This document shows, piece by piece, positions 59,306-64,000 of a stretch of 64,000 bases of DNA (the first letter of the stretch is position 1; each line of letters starts with the position of its first letter). A program made the translations under genes and the position numbers. The notes beneath the pieces are model-generated. The model did no database searches. It was given only the letters and a program-made list of their open reading frames with translations, and was not told where the DNA came from. Source of the DNA: a bacterium (GTDB taxonomy: Bacteria; Verrucomicrobiota; Kiritimatiellia; CAIKKV01; CAITUY01). The stretch is taken from contig JBAWZF010000008.1 in NCBI GenBank assembly GCA_037143175.1, forward strand, positions 1 to 64,000. The letters are read 5' to 3'.

Positions 59306-62300
59306 ATGAACACGGAACGTGAGACGCAGAATCGGGTGATCGCCCTGTTTCGTGATGAACTCCACTATCGCTATCTTGGCGATTGGGCGGACCACCCCGC
59401 CAACAGTAACATCCAGGAGGATTTGCTGACCGACTACCTGGCCAAGGCGGGTTATGCGCCGGAACAAATCAGTCGCGCCATTTTCCTGCTCCACAAGGCG
59501 GCGGATAATCCCACCCAGGGCCTCTACAATAACAACAAGGCGGTTTATGACCTGCTGCGTTACGGCGTGCCGGTAAAAGTCGAGGCCGGCAAGGTCACCG
59601 ATTCCGTCAATGTCATTAACTGGCGGCAGCCGGAGAAAAACGACTTCGCCATTGCCGAGGAGGTGACACTGCGCGGTAACCTGGAGCGCCGTCCTGACCT
59701 TGTCCTTTACGTCAATGGCATCGCCGTCGCGGTGATCGAGCTGAAAAACAGCCACGTCTCGATCGGTGACGGCATTCGCCAGTTGCTCTCCAATCAGCAG
59801 CCGGAGTTCAACGCCTGGTTCTTTGCCACCGTGCAGATCGTCTTCGCCGGCAACGATTCCGAGGGTCTGCGCTATGGCGCCATCAAGACCGAAGAGAAAT
59901 ATTTCCTGAAATGGAAGGAAGACGAGGCGGACGACACCCGCTTCAAACTCGACAAGTATCTGCTCAAGATGTGCCGCAAAGACCGGCTTATTGAACTGAT
60001 GCATGACTTCGTGATCTTCGACGGCGGGATCAAGAAACTGCCGCGGGTCCACCAGTATTTCGGCGTCAAGGCGTCTCAGGCCCACGTCAAGGCGTGCAAG
60101 GGCGGAATCATCTGGCACACGCAGGGGAGCGGGAAAAGCATCGTGATGGTGTTGCTGGCCAAGTGGATCCTTGAAAACAAGCCCAACGCCCGGGTACTCA
60201 TCCTTACCGACCGCGATGAACTGGATAAACAGATCGAGCGCGTCTTTGCCGACAGCGGGGAGACCATCTACCGCACCAGTAGCGGCCAGGACCTGATGGC
60301 GCAACTGGGGCGGGCCGCGCCGCGTCTGCTTTGCTCGCTGGTTCATAAGTTCGGCAAAAAGGGCGTGGATGATTTCGATGCCTTCATCGAGGAACTCAAG
60401 AAGCAGCCCAGTCCGGCGGTTGGCGAGTTGTTCGTCTTTGTGGACGAATGTCACCGGTCGCAAAGCGGCAAACTGCATAAGACGATCAAGGCCATGTTGC
60501 CCGGCGCGGTGTTCATCGGGTTCACGGGCACGCCGCTGCTGAAGCAGGATAAGCAGACCAGTCTGGAAGTCTTCGGCGGCTACATTCATACGTACCGGTT
60601 CGATGAGGCGGTGGCGGATGAGGTGGTGCTGGATCTGGTTTACGAGGCGCGGGACATCGAGCAGAGTCTCGGCTCACAGGACAAGATTGACGCCTGGTTT
60701 GAGGCCAAGACGAAGGCGCTGAACAACTGGCAGAAGGCGGCGCTGCGCGAACAGTGGGGCACAATGCAGAAGGTGCTCAGCTCCCGCTCGCGTATGGACC
60801 GCGTGGTGAGCGACATCGTCTTCGACTTCAGCGTTAAGCCGCGTCTGTCCAGTGAACGCGGCAACGCCATGCTGGTGGCCTCCAGCATCTATGAGGCGTG
60901 CAAGTACTTTGAGTTGTTCCAGAAGACCGTGTTCAAAGGCCGGTGCGCGGTCGTCACGTCTTACAACCCGCAGGCGCAGGATGTCACGCTGGAGGAGACC
61001 GGCGCGAACACCGAGACCGAGAAACAGTTTCTTTACCATACCTACACCGCGTTGCTGGAGGATGTGGACGCCAGACCCGGTAAGACCAAGACCGAGACCT
61101 ATGAGGATGCGGTGAAGGAACTATTCAAGAAAGAGCCGGCGAACATGCGCCTGCTTGTTGTGGTGGACAAACTGCTCACCGGTTTCGACTCACCGCCTTG
61201 CACCTATCTCTACATTGATAAGTCCATGCAGGATCACGGCCTGTTTCAGGCGATTTGCCGCACGAACCGGCTGGATGGCGATGACAAGCCTTTCGGCTAC
61301 ATTGTGGATTACAAAGACCTGTTCAAAAAAGTGCAGGGCGCCATCGCCGTGTATACCTCCGAACTGGATCACAGCGCCGGTGTTGGAAGTCCGGAAGTCC
61401 TGTTGCAGGATCGCCTCAAGAAAGGCCGGGAGCGGCTTGACCAGGCCTTCGAAGCCATTAGCCTGCTCTGCGACCCGGTTCAGCCGCCAAGGGGCGTGCT
61501 GGAACACATTCACTATTTCTGTGGCAATACCGAGAATCCCGATGATCTTAAGAAGCACGAAACGCAGCGCGTCGCGCTCTACAAAGCATCCGCCGCCTTG
61601 GTGCGGGCCTACGCCAATATTGCCGATGACCTGCCGCAGGCCGGCTATACTGCGGCCCGTATCGCGCAGATCAAGCAGGACCTCGACCGGACGTTGAAAC
61701 TGCGAGACAGTATCCGGCAGGCCAGCGGTGAGACCATCGATCTCAAGGCCTATGAGGCCGATATGCGGCATCTGATCGACACCTACATTGAGGCCGCCGA
61801 GCCGCGGAAGATTTCCGATTTCGGGGAGATCGGGCTGCTGGAGTTGATCGTGAAGAGCGGCATTGCCGAAGCCATCAACAGTCTCCCCGAGGGTATCCGT
61901 GGCAATCGAAATGCGGTGGCGGAAACCATCGCCAATAACGTGCGCAGTAAGATTATCAAGGAACACCTGAACGATCCCGCCTTCTACGACACCATGTCGG
62001 CGTTGCTGGGCGAGATTCTCGCCGACCTCAAGACGCAGCGGATCAGTTACGAGGAATTTCTGAAACGGGTGGCCGACCTCGCCCGGAAAGTTCAGGCCGC
62101 CCAGGCGGACGACACACCGGCGAAGCTGAACACCCCCGGCAAACGCGCCCTCTATAACAACCTGATGCTGGATCTCAAGGGGACTGCCGCCGATACGGCG
62201 GCTACTACAGTAGGACGCGATCCGCTGTCGTTATTTGGGACCGATGGGGTGCATCAGTTGATTGAGCGTGTCATCCGGATTGACGATACCGTGCGCCGGG

Positions 62301-62434
62301 TCCGCCCGAACGCTTTCCGCGGCAACCGCGCGAAAGAGAATGTCATCAAGGCCGCGTTGCTACCTCTACTGGGGAATGACATGAGCGAGGTGGAGCGCAT
62401 CTTCCGCATCATTGTTGCCCAGCCGGAGTACTGA
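59306..62434 (+). CDS. hsdR: Type I restriction endonuclease subunit
   Basis: A 1042-residue protein. The N-terminal PD-(D/E)xK nuclease has RRPDLVLYVNGIAVAVIELK (about 129-149). The SF2 translocase motor has Walker A GSGKS (274-278), DECHRS and GFTGTPLL, then later motifs QAICRTNR and YIVDYKDL. A C-terminal helical region should dock onto the methyltransferase core. HsdR pumps DNA with ATP and cuts at a distance from unmethylated sites. All nuclease and ATPase motifs look intact. The ATG at 59306 follows TAAGGA, 49 bp after the previous gene. Confidence 0.96.
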   Translation: MNTERETQNRVIALFRDELHYRYLGDWADHPANSNIQEDLLTDYLAKAGYAPEQISRAIFLLHKAADNPTQGLYNNNKAVYDLLRYGVPVKVEAGKVTDSVNVINWRQPEKNDFAIAEEVTLRGNLERRPDLVLYVNGIAVAVIELKNSHVSIGDGIRQLLSNQQPEFNAWFFATVQIVFAGNDSEGLRYGAIKTEEKYFLKWKEDEADDTRFKLDKYLLKMCRKDRLIELMHDFVIFDGGIKKLPRVHQYFGVKASQAHVKACKGGIIWHTQGSGKSIVMVLLAKWILENKPNARVLILTDRDELDKQIERVFADSGETIYRTSSGQDLMAQLGRAAPRLLCSLVHKFGKKGVDDFDAFIEELKKQPSPAVGELFVFVDECHRSQSGKLHKTIKAMLPGAVFIGFTGTPLLKQDKQTSLEVFGGYIHTYRFDEAVADEVVLDLVYEARDIEQSLGSQDKIDAWFEAKTKALNNWQKAALREQWGTMQKVLSSRSRMDRVVSDIVFDFSVKPRLSSERGNAMLVASSIYEACKYFELFQKTVFKGRCAVVTSYNPQAQDVTLEETGANTETEKQFLYHTYTALLEDVDARPGKTKTETYEDAVKELFKKEPANMRLLVVVDKLLTGFDSPPCTYLYIDKSMQDHGLFQAICRTNRLDGDDKPFGYIVDYKDLFKKVQGAIAVYTSELDHSAGVGSPEVLLQDRLKKGRERLDQAFEAISLLCDPVQPPRGVLEHIHYFCGNTENPDDLKKHETQRVALYKASAALVRAYANIADDLPQAGYTAARIAQIKQDLDRTLKLRDSIRQASGETIDLKAYEADMRHLIDTYIEAAEPRKISDFGEIGLLELIVKSGIAEAINSLPEGIRGNRNAVAETIANNVRSKIIKEHLNDPAFYDTMSALLGEILADLKTQRISYEEFLKRVADLARKVQAAQADDTPAKLNTPGKRALYNNLMLDLKGTAADTAATTVGRDPLSLFGTDGVHQLIERVIRIDDTVRRVRPNAFRGNRAKENVIKAALLPLLGNDMSEVERIFRIIVAQPEY

Positions 62435-63165
62435 TGAAAGCACAGCTCCAGCTGGGGAATGTTGCCGTCGACGTGGTTTGGAAGGATATCAGGAATGTTC
62501 ACCTCAGCGTGCATCCGCCGACCGGGCGGGTGACGATCTCGGCGCCTACCCGTCTGAGTCTTGATGCCCTCCGCGTTTTTGCCATCTCCAAGTTCGGCTG
62601 GATCCGGCGGCAGGCTGAAAAATTGGTGGAGCAGGAGCGGGAAGCACCACGTGAATATCTTAATCGCGAAAGTCATTACGTCTGGGGGCGGCGATACTTG
62701 TTGAAGGTCATTGAGGCAAATTCGGTGCCCTCGGTGGTATTGAGTCATAACCGGATGATGATGCAGGTGCGGCCGGAGCGGGATCAGGCCAGCAGGCAGG
62801 AAGTTCTTGACGCGTGGTATCGCGAGCAGCTTAAGGCCGCGTTACCCGCCTTGGTTGCCAAATGGCAGCGGTTACTGGGTGTGCAAGTGGAGCGGTGTTT
62901 TGTGCAACGCATGAAAACCAAGTGGGGCAGTTGCAACCCCCGGGCCCGGACGATACGCTTGAACACCGAACTCGCCAAAAAGCCCAGGGAGTGCCTTGAC
63001 TACATTGTCCTGCATGAGATGGTTCACCTGTTGGAACCGACGCACTGTGCAAACTTTGTCAAATTGATGGATCAGTTTATGCCCAAATGGCAGCATTACC
63101 GGGACATCCTTAACCGCTTGCCGGTGCGGTATGAATTTGGAGTGCGGCGGCTTGACGCCTCCTAA
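62434..63165 (+). CDS. YgjP/WLM-type zinc metallopeptidase-like protein
   Basis: A 243-residue protein of the DUF45/YgjP family. The conserved core TKWGSCNP is followed by the zinc site HEMVH (194-198) and LEPTHCANF, which supplies the third ligand region. The gene shares one base with the hsdR stop. Members of this family are repeatedly found as the last gene of type I restriction-modification operons, but their substrate is not known; control of HsdR by proteolysis is a possible role (inference). Confidence 0.88.
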   Translation: MKAQLQLGNVAVDVVWKDIRNVHLSVHPPTGRVTISAPTRLSLDALRVFAISKFGWIRRQAEKLVEQEREAPREYLNRESHYVWGRRYLLKVIEANSVPSVVLSHNRMMMQVRPERDQASRQEVLDAWYREQLKAALPALVAKWQRLLGVQVERCFVQRMKTKWGSCNPRARTIRLNTELAKKPRECLDYIVLHEMVHLLEPTHCANFVKLMDQFMPKWQHYRDILNRLPVRYEFGVRRLDAS

Positions 63166-63172
63166 TTTCCTG

Positions 63173-63202
63173 TTGGCAATCCATTCTATTGCGGTGTAAA
63201 TT
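63173..63202 (+). promoter_or_regulatory. Putative cydA promoter
   Basis: TTGGCA (63173-63178) and TAAATT (63197-63202) are separated by 18 bp. They lie in the 105-bp gap between the metallopeptidase gene and cydA, 68 bp before the cydA ATG. Confidence 0.4.
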
Positions 63203-63270
63203 TATCCACATTGATTTTTCCTCCTCGGGCAAAAAGGGGTGGAGGATGTGTTGTGTAAAGGATATGGGGT

Positions 63271-64000
63271 ATGACCGAACTATTGATTTCGCGGATGCAA
63301 TTTGGAGTTTCGATTGGAATTCATTATTTGTTTCCCATTACGACACTGGGGTTGACGCTGTTCATTGTTATTTTTGAGACACTTTACATTGTAAAAAGAC
63401 AGAATCAGGATCGTGCCATATCTGCGTTTCTGGTGAAGCTGCTAGGTTTGATTTTTGTGGCAGGGGTGGCGACCGGGTTGATGATGCCTTTTTCGATGGG
63501 CGCGAACTGGGCCCGTTTCTCCACATATGCCGGTGCGGTGCTGGGCGCCCTTATTTCGGTGGAGGCCATTACCGCCTTCGCACTCGAATCCGCCTTTATC
63601 TCAATCCTCTTGTTCGGGCGTGATCGTGTGTCTCCTTTCGTCTATTGGCTGTCGGCGGTGCTCGTATTTATCGGGGCGCATCTATCCGGCTTCTGGATTG
63701 TGGCGGCCAACTCCTGGCTGCAAACTCCGGCAGGCTACGCCCTGGAAGATGGCCGCGTCGTGCTGACAAGTTTAAGTCAGGCGCTGTTCAACCCTTCGAC
63801 CCTGATCCGTTTTGCGCATGTGGTGACGGCGGCCTGGCTGGTGGGCGCCTTTTTCACGGCGGGGATCGCCGCATATTATTTGGCCCGTTCCCGGCATGAA
63901 GCCTTTGCTAAAAAGCTACTGTCAGTCGCCTTGCCACTTGCGTTGGTGCTGGCGGTGTCCCAGCCGATTCTGGGGCATTTCCATATCATGGAGGTGTTGG
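63271..64000 (+). CDS. cydA: Cytochrome bd ubiquinol oxidase subunit I, 3' end outside window
   Basis: The first 243 residues of CydA are present. The start MTELLISRMQFGVSIGIHYLF contains a haem-ligand histidine (His18, matching His19 of E. coli). At least five membrane helices follow, with the family features MPFSMGANWARFSTYAGAVLGA and FALESAFI (quinol-site side). Cytochrome bd is a high-affinity terminal oxidase used at low oxygen. The ATG at 63271 follows AAAGGATATGG. cydB is expected beyond the edge. Confidence 0.93.
   Translation, partial: MTELLISRMQFGVSIGIHYLFPITTLGLTLFIVIFETLYIVKRQNQDRAISAFLVKLLGLIFVAGVATGLMMPFSMGANWARFSTYAGAVLGALISVEAITAFALESAFISILLFGRDRVSPFVYWLSAVLVFIGAHLSGFWIVAANSWLQTPAGYALEDGRVVLTSLSQALFNPSTLIRFAHVVTAAWLVGAFFTAGIAAYYLARSRHEAFAKKLLSVALPLALVLAVSQPILGHFHIMEVL

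Noticed and set aside
52302-63165. Prophage or integrative element carrying the restriction genes
   Set aside because: No integrase, phage structural gene, flanking tRNA or long attachment repeat was found at either end.

Overview
The window reads as chromosomal DNA of a Gram-negative, fairly GC-rich bacterium. It encodes a Tat translocase, TolB/Pal, several lipoproteins with signal-peptidase II lipoboxes, and a beta-barrel exporter. The mix of GHL10-type lipoproteins, a Rho with a long Arg/Gly/Pro-rich N-terminus, DUF2339/DUF3999 proteins and many degenerate short repeats makes me think of the PVC group (Kiritimatiellota, Lentisphaerota or Verrucomicrobiota-like). That placement is inference only: no rRNA or other taxonomic marker was available.

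Layout. 1-4.4 kb: epmA (cut by the window edge), efp and a large M16C peptidase. 4.3-9.7 kb: a GDSL lipoprotein, the AmmeMemoRadiSam radical-SAM enzyme, a methyltransferase, and an acyltransferase-ACP-acyl ligase fusion. 9.9-15.4 kb: a likely coaE-rho-tig-clpP-clpX operon ending in a strong terminator. 15.5-20.7 kb: C-terminal processing protease, tsaD, a GHL10 lipoprotein and an active-looking NodB deacetylase. 20.9-25.0 kb: tatA/tatC and tolA-like/tolB/pal. 25.1-36.0 kb: a second GHL10 lipoprotein, divergent from an exopolysaccharide locus made of a PilZ-GT2 synthase, an anchored degenerate deacetylase and a 1661-residue TPR/degenerate-deacetylase/beta-barrel protein. 36-37 kb: a DEAD-box helicase. 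37.2-48.1 kb: a nine-gene Wsp-like chemosensory operon (cheW, cheR-TPR, cheW, two MCPs, cheA-REC, cheB, REC-GGDEF, REC-zinc ribbon). 48.4-52.1 kb: a DUF3999/DUF2339 membrane pair. 52.3-63.2 kb: an expanded type I restriction-modification operon. 63.3 kb to the end: the start of cydA.

How the parts fit. The Wsp-like operon should control a diguanylate cyclase. The nearby synthase carries an intact c-di-GMP-binding PilZ motif. The simplest reading is a surface-sensing to c-di-GMP to exopolysaccharide circuit whose two halves lie about 8 kb apart.

The most unusual region is the restriction-modification operon. Between hsdM and hsdS sit (i) a 639-bp segment carrying a four-helix-bundle gene, bounded by a perfect 16-bp direct repeat that holds the hsdM stop and the next gene's start, and (ii) two translationally coupled small genes containing ten near-perfect palindromes with different arms. 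Two core types occur, and members of each type are always read in the same frame. Short heptamer tandem repeats also sit in frame inside hsdM and hsdS. I regard this palindrome-rich, cassette-bearing stretch as the best candidate for something undescribed.
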